Assembly: GCF_001748145.1 (NCBI RefSeq)
Contig: NZ_BCQA01000001.1
Span: 806,001-870,000, forward strand
Length of the DNA stretch: 64,000 nt
Origin: Bosea sp. BIWAKO-01
Lineage (GTDB): Bacteria; Pseudomonadota; Alphaproteobacteria; Rhizobiales; Beijerinckiaceae
Direction: 5' to 3'
In this document: positions 17,105 through 25,383 of the stretch, one piece after another
Numbering within the stretch: position 1 is the stretch's first letter
Layout of the letters: every line of letters starts with the position of its first letter
Notes under the pieces: model-generated
Told to the model about the DNA's origin: nothing
What the model saw: only the letters and a program-made list of their open reading frames with translations
Database searches by the model: none
Made by a program: the position numbers and the translations under genes

Positions 17105-17374
17105 TCAGGCGATGCCGCCGGTGACCAGCGCCAGGATGCCAAGACCGAGCACGAAGGCCAGGATCCGGGCGGGCATCCCGACAAGAGCGCCGGGAGGGCG
17201 GCCCGTCACGAAACCAAAGACGACTTCGATGAGGCCAAGCCCGATCAGGACGAACAGATAGCGCGGGAAAGCTGCCGATCCCGCCAGCCATCCAATGTGA
17301 GCCGCGAGTGCGACAAGGCCTCCGAGGCCTGCGCCTGCAGCGAGGAAGAGCAGTTCAACCCGGCTGAAGCGCAT
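17105..17374 (-). CDS. small integral membrane protein
   Basis: An 89-residue protein with three hydrophobic segments (about residues 8-27, 38-57 and 68-88), separated by short loops, one with PPGALVGMP. There are no catalytic motifs. It starts 8 bases after the infA stop on the same strand, so it is probably translated from the same message. Function unknown. Confidence 0.65.
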   Translation of the reverse strand: MRFSRVELLFLAAGAGLGGLVALAAHIGWLAGSAAFPRYLFVLIGLGLIEVVFGFVTGRPPGALVGMPARILAFVLGLGILALVTGGIA

Positions 17375-17382
17375 GCTGTGGC

Positions 17383-17655
17383 TCAGCGCCGACGGAAGTT
17401 CTGATTACGCGGCGGCCCGCCCGGAGCCGGCCCCGCCGTCTTCTGACGGAAGTTGATGCGGCCACGATCAAGATCATAAGGCGACATCTCGACGACGACC
17501 CGGTCTCCGGCGATCGTGCGGATGCGGTTCTTCTTCATCTTGCCGGCCGCGTAGGCCAGGATCACATGGTCATTGTCGAGCTTCACCCGATAGTTTCCAT
17601 CGGGCAGCACCTCGACCACCGTGCCGTCGAACTCGAGAAGTTCTTCTTTCGCCAT
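17383..17655 (-). CDS. infA: translation initiation factor IF-1
   Basis: A 90-residue OB-fold protein that sits in the ribosomal A site during initiation. It begins [13 protein letters not shown] and contains the core [21 protein letters not shown] and [13 protein letters not shown], which are diagnostic. About 18 residues of Gly/Pro/Arg-rich tail extend beyond the usual 72-residue length, as in many Hyphomicrobiales. AAGGA precedes the ATG. It follows the DEAD-box helicase by 83 bases and precedes a small membrane protein by 8. Confidence 0.97.
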   Translation of the reverse strand: MAKEELLEFDGTVVEVLPDGNYRVKLDNDHVILAYAAGKMKKNRIRTIAGDRVVVEMSPYDLDRGRINFRQKTAGPAPGGPPRNQNFRRR

Positions 17656-17738
17656 TCCTTGGTCCTTCTTCTGCGCCTTGGGCGGACGACCGGATCAGAG
17701 GGATCCGCCGGCCCGATCGTCCCCTGGCTATCCGCGCG

Positions 17739-19184
17739 TCAGTTCGCGCGGCGCCGGGCGCCGCCATTGCGACGTTGCTCTGTTCTTTGCTGCAAGAACG
17801 CGACGCCGCCAAGTCCTTCCTTGCCGGCAACGCTGTCTTTTCGCGCCGAAGGCGCCTCAGTGCGCTGGGGCGGACGGTCATTGCGCGGAGTTTCGCTGCG
17901 CTGACCGCCGGCATGCTGGGGCTTGCCCGCCTGCTGCGGCTTCGCGCCCTGGCGCTGGCCCTGCGGCCGGCCATGATCGCGCCCGCCACCGGAGCCCTGG
18001 CCATTGCGGCCGCGACCCTGGTTCTGCGGCGGCTTCTTGGGCGTGCGACCATCCCAATGCGGCACCTCGCCGACCGGGGTCAGCGAAACGCGGGTCAGCT
18101 TCTCGATCGCCGCCAGATCGCCGCGCTCTTCCGGGGTGCAGAAGGCAATGGCGACGCCGGTGGCGCCGGCGCGCGCGGTGCGGCCGATGCGGTGGACATA
18201 GGTTTCCGCAACGTTCGGCAGGTCGAAATTGACGACATGGCTGACGCCGTCGACATCGATGCCGCGCGCCGCGATATCGGTCGCGACCAGAATGCGCAGT
18301 TCGCCATCACGGAAAGCGCCGAGAGCGCGCTCGCGCTGGCCCTGGCTCTTGTTGCCGTGGATGGCTGCCGACTTGATACCGGACTGCTCGAGCTGGCGCA
18401 CAACCTTGTCTGCACCATGCTTGGTGCGCGTGAACACGATCGCGCGCTCCATCTCCGGCACGCCGAGCGTCTTGGCCAGCAGGGCCGGCTTTTGGCCGGG
18501 GTCAGTGAAGATGACGCGCTGCTCGACCTTCTCGGCAGTCGTGGCAACCGGCGTCACCGCGACCTCGACCGGATTGGTCAGATAGGCCGAGGCGATCTCG
18601 CGGATCTGCTTCGGCATGGTCGCCGAGAACAAAAGCGTCTGGCGCTTGGCCGGGATCAGCGTCGCAATCCGGCGCAAGGCATGGATGAAGCCGAGATCAA
18701 GCATCTGATCGGCCTCGTCGAGCACCAGGAACTCGATCTCGCGCAGCGAGACTGCGCGCTGGTCGACGAGATCAAGCAGGCGGCCGGGCGTGGCGACGAG
18801 GATGTCGACGGTCTGGCCGAGCGCACGGATCTGCTTGCCGACAGGCACGCCGCCGAAGATCACGGCCGATTTGACCGTGGTAAACTGGGCGTAGGTGCGG
18901 ATGCTGGTCTCGATCTGCGCCGCAAGTTCACGCGTCGGGCTCAGGATGAGTGCGCGCACCGAGCGCGGCTGCATGCGCCGGGGGTTGTTCAGCAACCGGT
19001 GCAGCATCGGAAGCGAGAAGGCGGCCGTCTTGCCCGTGCCCGTCTGGGCCGCGCCGAACAGATCTTTGCCTTCGAGAATAGGGGGGATGGCCTGCGCCTG
19101 GATGGGCGTCGGCTTGGAGTAACCTTCAGCCGCGAGCGCCTTGAGAAGCTGCTCGGCGAGGCCGAGGTCTGTAAATTGTGTCAA
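17739..19184 (-). CDS. rhlE: DEAD-box RNA helicase, RhlE type
   Basis: A 481-residue ATP-dependent RNA helicase. Motifs in order are the Q motif KPTPIQAQAIP, Walker A AQTGTGKT, PTRELA, TPGRLLD, DEAD in VLDEADQM, SAT in LFSATMP, and the C-terminal ARGIDVDG and HRIGRTARAG. A tail of about 100 residues rich in Gly, Gln, Arg and Pro follows and probably binds RNA. No ATG fits; the TTG at 19184 gives a product starting (M)TQFTDLGL, the family N-terminus, and is preferred over a GTG at 19295. Such helicases help cold adaptation and ribosome assembly, and a cold-shock gene lies upstream. Confidence 0.9.
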   Translation of the reverse strand: MTQFTDLGLAEQLLKALAAEGYSKPTPIQAQAIPPILEGKDLFGAAQTGTGKTAAFSLPMLHRLLNNPRRMQPRSVRALILSPTRELAAQIETSIRTYAQFTTVKSAVIFGGVPVGKQIRALGQTVDILVATPGRLLDLVDQRAVSLREIEFLVLDEADQMLDLGFIHALRRIATLIPAKRQTLLFSATMPKQIREIASAYLTNPVEVAVTPVATTAEKVEQRVIFTDPGQKPALLAKTLGVPEMERAIVFTRTKHGADKVVRQLEQSGIKSAAIHGNKSQGQRERALGAFRDGELRILVATDIAARGIDVDGVSHVVNFDLPNVAETYVHRIGRTARAGATGVAIAFCTPEERGDLAAIEKLTRVSLTPVGEVPHWDGRTPKKPPQNQGRGRNGQGSGGGRDHGRPQGQRQGAKPQQAGKPQHAGGQRSETPRNDRPPQRTEAPSARKDSVAGKEGLGGVAFLQQRTEQRRNGGARRRAN

Positions 19185-19375
19185 AACAGGTCTTTCTGAA
19201 GCCGAAACGCAAGGGGCGCATGTGGAAACCGGCTGCGCCACCGAATGGGTTCGGCATTGAAGTACGTCATTTCCGTCCGGCGAACCGCTAGCCACTGCGC
19301 CGAAAGGTATTGTTGTAAAGGTATCGGTAGAGAGAGCCGGGAGAGTGCGAGCACCCTCCCGGTCAGTATTCAGCC

Positions 19376-19585
19376 TCAGGCGACGACGAGGTTGCCGGCC
19401 GAGGACTTGCCGGTCTTGCGATCGGCGATCAGCTCGAAGGAGACGACCTGACCGTCGCGCAGCTCGCGCAGGCCAGCACGCTCGACAGCGCTGATGTGGA
19501 CGAAAACGTCCTGGCCGCCGGCCTCAGGGGTGATGAAGCCATAGCCCTTGGTGGTGTTGAACCACTTCACGGTGCCCTTGTTCAT
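19376..19585 (-). CDS. cspA: cold-shock protein (CspA family)
   Basis: A 69-residue single OB-fold RNA/DNA chaperone. The RNP1 motif reads KGYGFI and RNP2 reads VFVHIS, with KWFN before them. AAGGA lies 8 bases before the ATG at 19585. A long upstream stretch without genes could hold the structured, temperature-sensitive leader common for this family. The next gene downstream is the RhlE helicase, a likely functional partner. Confidence 0.95.
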   Translation of the reverse strand: MNKGTVKWFNTTKGYGFITPEAGGQDVFVHISAVERAGLRELRDGQVVSFELIADRKTGKSSAGNLVVA

Positions 19586-20095
19586 AGGGGTAGTCCTTAC
19601 GTTTCAGATCCGCGTTCGTATGTGGAAGACACGACTTGACGCGCGGACGCCTCGCCGTGGCCTTGATAACGATGTGTGGTGGATCTGAATCGTGCCCGCC
19701 GACCGGGAAATCCCGCGCGGAGGATTGGCCAGAACCCGGCCGCATCTCGTCTTACATGGGCGGCACTAGCATAAATTGCAATGCGGGTCCAGCGCAGCAC
19801 CCTGATGCGCAACGGCGCCCTCTTTCCCGGCATCCGCGCAAGACGGGAGCATCGGGAAAGGCGACACCCGAGGCCTGCCCTGCGTCGAGGCGGTATCCCT
19901 CGACCCGTCGCAGGAACGTCTTCGCGGGCGTGCCGACAGAATAACCTCAATGAGCGATGTTGACCCGCACGCCGAACTCTTTGCCGATCTGGTTTTCGAA
20001 CGCGGACTGCTTGCTTGCGCCCGGGACCAGATGCCTTCCGGGCCGCTCCTCAGCTTTGACGCTTCGGATGGCCCGACATGGGGCGCCGCTTGGCG
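19586..20095. other. 510-base gap holding the cspA upstream region
   Basis: No convincing gene is present. The half next to cspA should contain its promoter and leader. A plus-strand frame (19950-20153) starts with a plausible ATG and 50 protein-like residues but runs into the HAD gene on the other strand and has no ribosome-binding site, so I do not call it. I see no terminator or RNA gene. Confidence 0.4.
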
Positions 20096-20800
20096 TCATT
20101 CGATCTCGCCAAGAAGCCCGACGAGGCCACCAAGATCCGCCAGGCGGCGATAGCGCTGCTCCGAAACTGGTTCCTCGGCATGTTCGAGCACCCAGGTCAG
20201 CTCATGCGGCACATGCACGGCCCAGGCTCCCGCCTGCAGCGCCGGCACGATGTCCGACTTCAGCGAGTTGCCGACCATCATCGCATGTCTGGGCCCGTCA
20301 CCATGACGCGCAAAGATGCGTTCATAGGTCGTGACACTCTTGTCGCTGACGATCTCGACCGCCTGGAAGAAATCGCCCAGCCCGGACTGGGCGAGCTTGC
20401 GTTCCTGATCGAAGAGATCGCCCTTGGTGATCAGTACCAGCCTGTATTCGGAGGCCAGTGCCTCAAGTGTTTCCTGTGCGCCGGGAAGCGTCTCGACCGG
20501 ATGCGCCAGCATCTCGCGCCCGGCGGCAAGGATTTCGGCGATGACGGAAGCCGGCACATTGCCGCCTGTGACCTCGATCGCGGTCTCGATCATCGAGAGC
20601 GTGAAACCCTTGATGCCAAATCCGTAGAAGCCGAGATTGCGGCGCTCGGCGTCCAGCAGCCTGCCGGAGATTTCGGCGGCTTCGCCGTGCTCGCCGAGCA
20701 GGGCGACGAAACGCTCCTCCGTCAGCCGGAAGAACTGCTCGTTCTGCCAGAGCGTGTCATCGGCATCGAAGCCGATCGTGGTCAGCGCGCGAGACGGCAC
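20096..20800 (-). CDS. HAD-superfamily hydrolase
   Basis: A 234-residue phosphatase-type protein. Motif I is DADDTLW (nucleophile and acid aspartates near residues 12 and 14), motif II lies in LVLITKGD, motif III is a Lys in the SDKS segment, and motif IV is in MMVGNSLKSDI. The helical cap follows motif I, as in subclass I. The substrate is unknown. It starts at a GTG 3 bases after the alpha/beta-hydrolase stop, so the two are almost certainly cotranscribed. Confidence 0.85.
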   Translation of the reverse strand: MPSRALTTIGFDADDTLWQNEQFFRLTEERFVALLGEHGEAAEISGRLLDAERRNLGFYGFGIKGFTLSMIETAIEVTGGNVPASVIAEILAAGREMLAHPVETLPGAQETLEALASEYRLVLITKGDLFDQERKLAQSGLGDFFQAVEIVSDKSVTTYERIFARHGDGPRHAMMVGNSLKSDIVPALQAGAWAVHVPHELTWVLEHAEEPVSEQRYRRLADLGGLVGLLGEIE

Positions 20801-20803
20801 GGT

Positions 20804-21625
20804 TCAGGCTTTCAACTCGGACATGAAGCGGTCGAGCTCGGCATTGAAGCGCGCCGCATCCTCGAAATAGACGGAATGGCCGGTTTCGGGAACACTGACG
20901 AAGCGCCCCCGCGCGGCATGGGCAGCGACCGCCTCGACGCCACAAGGCGGGACGACGAGGTCGTCGGCGCCGGACAGGAACAAGGCGGGACAATCGAGCG
21001 TGGCGAGGTCGGCCGGCGAGCGGTTGCGCGCCTCCCAGATGCGTTGCCGAACCAGGGCCTTGTCCAGACCTGCATTGATGCGGTCGATCGATTTGTAGAG
21101 TTCGTAGAGCGCCGGCAAGCGTTTCGCGAAGGCCTCGCCGCAAGCGGGATGGATGCCGCTCTTGGCCCAAAGCGGCAGTGTCTCATCGACACGCTGCTGC
21201 CAGGCCGCGAGTTCGCTCGAGATATCCCTTCCGGCCTTGCCGAAATCGAGCGTGCCGGTGGTGCAGGCCATGACGAGCCCGCTCACCTTCCCGGGGTTCG
21301 CCAGCGCATAATCGACACAACTCCAGCCGCCCATGGATTGCGCGACCAGAACCGGCCGCTCCAGCGACAGATGGGTGATCAGCGCGGCGAGGTCGCCGGC
21401 ATAATCTGCCGGATCGGGGCCTCCGGGCACCGGCTCCGACGGCACGAAACCGCGATGAGCGAAGGTGACGCAGCTGTACTGCGGACTGAAATGAGCGACC
21501 TGCTGCCACCAGGACAGATGATTGCCGCCCAGCCCATGAGCGAAGACAATCGGCGGGCCTGAGCCCGTGACCTCGTAATAGAGCTTGCCGAAGGGGCGGG
21601 AGAGTTGGCCGATACGCGTCTGCAT
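20804..21625 (-). CDS. alpha/beta-hydrolase
   Basis: A 273-residue serine hydrolase. The oxyanion segment HGLGGN follows the first core strand, the nucleophile elbow is AQSMGG (Ser near residue 97), the acid is in GADDLV, and the catalytic His lies in ETGHSVY. This resembles 3-oxoadipate enol-lactonase-like esterases, but the substrate cannot be assigned. It is the first gene of a pair with the HAD hydrolase, 3 bases apart. Confidence 0.85.
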   Translation of the reverse strand: MQTRIGQLSRPFGKLYYEVTGSGPPIVFAHGLGGNHLSWWQQVAHFSPQYSCVTFAHRGFVPSEPVPGGPDPADYAGDLAALITHLSLERPVLVAQSMGGWSCVDYALANPGKVSGLVMACTTGTLDFGKAGRDISSELAAWQQRVDETLPLWAKSGIHPACGEAFAKRLPALYELYKSIDRINAGLDKALVRQRIWEARNRSPADLATLDCPALFLSGADDLVVPPCGVEAVAAHAARGRFVSVPETGHSVYFEDAARFNAELDRFMSELKA

Positions 21626-21756
21626 GGCGCGAAACTAGACCGGCGGCCGTTCTCGCGCCAATGCAGGATTATCGGTCTCAGGCCGCGCATGGCGCAGGCC
21701 CGGGACCGACGTCCAGGAGATGGTCGGCTCGAGGCCGACCATCGGAAACTCCCTGC

Positions 21757-24441
21757 TCAGGCGTCCTTGGCCTTGATCGCGCCCAGTGCGGCCTGCGCCG
21801 CGGCCAGGCGTGCGATCGGCACCCGGAAGGGCGAGCAGGAGACATAGTCGAGACCGATGCTCTCGCAGAAACCGATCGAAGCCGGATCGCCACCATGCTC
21901 GCCGCAGATGCCCAGTTTGATCCGCGGACGGCTCCGGCGACCGCGCTCGACCGCGAGCTTGACGAGTTCGCCGACGCCCTCCTGGTCAATGGTGACGAAG
22001 GGGTCGGATTCCAGGATGCCCTTGGCGGTATAGGAGCCGAGGAAGGAACCGGCGTCGTCGCGGCTGATGCCGAGTGTGGTCTGGGTCAGGTCATTGGTGC
22101 CGAAGGAGAAGAATTCGGCGCTGCGGGCGATCTCCTCGGCACGCAAGGCGGCGCGCGGCAGCTCGATCATCGTGCCGACCTGGTAGGTGAATTCGGTCTT
22201 GCTCTCGCCGATCACCGCCTTCGCCATGGCGTCGATGCGGGCCTTGACGAGGTCGAACTCGGCGACGCCCATCACCAGTGGCACCATCACCTCCGGGATG
22301 ACCGGTTTGCCGGTCTCGCGCGCCGCGATCACGGCGGCCTCGAAGATGGCACGGGCCTGCATCTCGGCGATTTCAGGGTACGCCACCGCCAGCCTGCAGC
22401 CGCGGAAACCGAGCATCGGATTGAACTCGTGCAGCTCGGCCGCCCGGCGCCGGAGGACGTCCGGCGTCACCGCCATGGCGCGCGCCACCTCGGCGATCTC
22501 CTCGTCGGTATGCGGCAGGAACTCGTGCAGAGGCGGATCGAGCAGCCGGATCGTGACCGGCAGGCCCTGCATGATGGTGAAGAGCTCGACGAAATCCTGC
22601 CGCTGCATCGGCAGGAGCTTGGCCAGCGCGTCGCGCCGTCCCTTGTCGTCGCCGGCGAGGATCATCTCCCGCATCGGCAGGATGCGATCCTCGTCGAAGA
22701 ACATGTGCTCGGTGCGGCAGAGCCCGATGCCCTCGGCGCCGAAATCACGGGCGGCGCGGGCATCGCGCGGCGTCTCGGCATTGGCACGGACCTTGAGGCG
22801 CCGAACCTTGTCGGCCCAGCCCATCAGCGTGCCGAACTCACCGGAAAGCTCCGGCTGCTGCATCTTGACCTCGCCAAGCAGAACCTGGCCGAGGGTGCCG
22901 TCGATCGTGATGAAATCGCCGGCCCGCAGTGTGGTCGGCCCCACCGTCATCGTGCCCTTGGCATAGTCGACCCGGATCTGGCCGGCGCCGGAGACGCAAG
23001 GCTTGCCCATCCCGCGTGCGACGACCGCCGCATGCGAGGTCATGCCGCCGCGCGTGGTCAAGATGCCTTCGGCGGCATGCATGCCGTGGATATCTTCCGG
23101 GCTGGTCTCCACCCGAACCAGGATGACCTTGCGGCCCGTCTTCTTGGCAGCCTCGGCATCGTCTGAATTGAAGACGATCTCGCCGGCCGCCGCACCGGGC
23201 GAGGCCGGCAGGCCGGTCGTCAGCACGCGGCGCTCGGCCTTGGGATCGATCGCAGGGTGCAGGAGCTGTTCGAGGGCGCCAGGCTCGACGCGGCCGACTG
23301 CCTCCTCCTCGCCGATCAATCCTTCCTGCGCCAGATCGACCGCGATCCTGAGCGCGGCCTTGGCGGTACGCTTGCCGGACCGGGTCTGCAGCATCCAGAG
23401 CTTGCCCTCCTGGATGGTGAACTCCATGTCCTGCATGTCGCGATAATGCTTCTCGAGGATGCCGTAGATCCGGCAGAGCTCGGCATAGGCCGCGGGCATC
23501 GCCTTTTCCATGGAAGGCTTGTCCGAGCCGGCGGCCTGACGCGCCACCTCGGTGATGTCCTGCGGAGTGCGGATGCCGGCAACGACATCCTCACCCTGCG
23601 CATTGATCAGAAACTCGCCATAGAGCGCGTTCTCGCCGGTCGAGGGATTGCGGGTGAAGGCGACGCCGGTGGCCGAGGTCTCGCCCATGTTGCCGAAGAC
23701 CATCGACTGGACATTGACGGCCGTGCCCCAGGAGGCAGGGATGCTGTTGAGTTCGCGGTATTTGATCGCGCGCGCATTCATCCAGGACGAGAACACTGCG
23801 CCGACGGCGCCCCAGAGCTGCTCCTGCGGCTCCTGCGGGAACTCGGCACCGAGCGCCTTCTTCACGATGTCCTTGTAACGACCGACAAGCACCTTCCAGT
23901 CATCGGCCGAGAGATCGGTATCGAGATGCAGGCCCTTGCGCTCCTTGTAGTCTTCGAGCGCCTCCTCGAAATGGCCGTGATCGACGTCGAGCACGACGTT
24001 CGAATACATGGTGATGAAGCGGCGATAGCTGTCCCAGGCGAAGCGGGCGTCGCCCGAGGCCTTCGCCACGGCCTCGACGGTGACGTCGTTGAGGCCGAGG
24101 TTGAGGACGGTGTCCATCATGCCTGGCATCGAGGCGCGGGCGCCGGAGCGCACCGACACCAGAAGCGGATTGGCGGGATCCCCGAAGAGCTTGCCGGTGA
24201 GACGCCCCATCTCGGCGAGCGCAGCCTTCACCTGCCCGGCGAGATCGGGCGGGAAATTCTTGCCGTTATCGTAATAATGGGTGCAGACCTCGGTGGTGAT
24301 CGTAAAGCCGGGCGGAACCGGCAAGCCCAGATTGCTCATCTCGGCGAGGTTCGCGCCCTTGCCGCCGAGCAGGTTCTTCATGCCCGCTTCACCCTCGGCC
24401 TTGCCGTCGCCAAAGGTGTAGACCCACTTCCCACCAGCCAT
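21757..24441 (-). CDS. ppdK: pyruvate, phosphate dikinase
   Basis: An 894-residue enzyme interconverting pyruvate, ATP and phosphate with phosphoenolpyruvate, AMP and pyrophosphate. In order it has the N-terminal nucleotide-binding domain (GGKGANLAEM near residue 27), the swivelling phosphohistidine domain with GGMTSHAAVVARGMGKP (catalytic His), and the C-terminal PEP/pyruvate barrel ending with FSFGTNDLTQTT and ICGEHGGDP. Its length is standard. The ATG at 24441 has GAGGTAG upstream; a GTG one codon earlier is possible. It is probably monocistronic and supports gluconeogenic growth. Confidence 0.97.
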   Translation of the reverse strand: MAGGKWVYTFGDGKAEGEAGMKNLLGGKGANLAEMSNLGLPVPPGFTITTEVCTHYYDNGKNFPPDLAGQVKAALAEMGRLTGKLFGDPANPLLVSVRSGARASMPGMMDTVLNLGLNDVTVEAVAKASGDARFAWDSYRRFITMYSNVVLDVDHGHFEEALEDYKERKGLHLDTDLSADDWKVLVGRYKDIVKKALGAEFPQEPQEQLWGAVGAVFSSWMNARAIKYRELNSIPASWGTAVNVQSMVFGNMGETSATGVAFTRNPSTGENALYGEFLINAQGEDVVAGIRTPQDITEVARQAAGSDKPSMEKAMPAAYAELCRIYGILEKHYRDMQDMEFTIQEGKLWMLQTRSGKRTAKAALRIAVDLAQEGLIGEEEAVGRVEPGALEQLLHPAIDPKAERRVLTTGLPASPGAAAGEIVFNSDDAEAAKKTGRKVILVRVETSPEDIHGMHAAEGILTTRGGMTSHAAVVARGMGKPCVSGAGQIRVDYAKGTMTVGPTTLRAGDFITIDGTLGQVLLGEVKMQQPELSGEFGTLMGWADKVRRLKVRANAETPRDARAARDFGAEGIGLCRTEHMFFDEDRILPMREMILAGDDKGRRDALAKLLPMQRQDFVELFTIMQGLPVTIRLLDPPLHEFLPHTDEEIAEVARAMAVTPDVLRRRAAELHEFNPMLGFRGCRLAVAYPEIAEMQARAIFEAAVIAARETGKPVIPEVMVPLVMGVAEFDLVKARIDAMAKAVIGESKTEFTYQVGTMIELPRAALRAEEIARSAEFFSFGTNDLTQTTLGISRDDAGSFLGSYTAKGILESDPFVTIDQEGVGELVKLAVERGRRSRPRIKLGICGEHGGDPASIGFCESIGLDYVSCSPFRVPIARLAAAQAALGAIKAKDA

Positions 24442-24618
24442 CACAACTACCTCTTCATACAGCCGGGCTCAGCAACGCGCCGGCGATCCAAAAGTTTCAT
24501 GCGAAGCGCCGCCGGCAGAAACAGCCGGGCAGCAGGGACGGGCGAGGTCATGCCGAAAAGCGGATGAACAATCAATGAGCGAGGCTGCAGCAGGATTGCT
24601 GCAGATCTGCGACGCTCC

Positions 24619-25116
24619 TCAGCCACGCGAAGGGTTGCGCGCCGCGCGCGGCCAGCGCAACGGCCAATTGACGATACGTTCGGGCAGGTCGTCCTCATGC
24701 ACGTCATCTTCACTGGCGAAGACCCGGCCACGCACGGAAACGCCGGCCGCGACGACCGTCTCGGGGTCGCCAGACACCAGCGGATGCCACCAGGGCAGGT
24801 CACGCCCCTCCCCGACCAGCCGATAGGCGCAGGTCGGCGGCAGCCAGGGCAGCGTGCGAACGTCTTCCGGGGTCAGCGTCACGCAATCGGGAACGAGCGT
24901 CGAGCGATGGGAGTAATCCTTGCAGCGGCAGGTCCCGGCATCGAACAACCGGCAGCCGATATCCGTCGCATGGATGCGACCAGTATCGTCGTCCTCGAGC
25001 TTCACCAGGCAGCAGCGCCCGCAGCCGTCACAGAGCGATTCCCACTCCTGCGCGGTCATCTCGTCGAGCGTCTTGCTAAGCCAGAATGGCTCTGGCCGGA
25101 TGGGTGCGTCCGTCAT
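24619..25116 (-). CDS. YcgN-family (UPF0260) cysteine-cluster protein
   Basis: A 165-residue protein of the YcgN/CxxCxxCC family. The cluster CDGCGRCC lies near residue 30, and further cysteines follow in DIGCRLFD and TCRCKDY, suggesting a zinc or iron-sulfur site. The WWHPLVSGD and [18 protein letters not shown] blocks are also family hallmarks. The biochemical role is unknown. The ATG at 25116 gives the normal length. It is divergent from the penicillin-binding protein gene. Confidence 0.9.
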   Translation of the reverse strand: MTDAPIRPEPFWLSKTLDEMTAQEWESLCDGCGRCCLVKLEDDDTGRIHATDIGCRLFDAGTCRCKDYSHRSTLVPDCVTLTPEDVRTLPWLPPTCAYRLVGEGRDLPWWHPLVSGDPETVVAAGVSVRGRVFASEDDVHEDDLPERIVNWPLRWPRAARNPSRG

Positions 25117-25383
25117 GAACGCGCTTATGCGCCCTCGTGGAGTTCGTGGGAAGCGCCGCGATGCCGCGCATCCCAGCTGCACATCGATCCGGGCGGGCTG
25201 TTTCGCAATGACACGGATCGTCTGGCGCGAAACCTGCTGTTCATCTGCTTAAAGGATGACGCTGGCCTTCCCGTGCGCGAAGGTCGATCCTATCTCCCTA
25301 CCAAGGGGCACTTTGGGTTGCCAACACCATCCGGTCGCGGCAGGAGATAACCGCAGTTTTTCGTCAGGGTGGCCCGGGCGGCG

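Noticed and set aside
19950..20153. Plus-strand frame of 67 residues with a protein-like N-terminus
   Set aside because: No ribosome-binding site, weak codon bias, and its last third runs over the 3' end of the HAD gene on the other strand.
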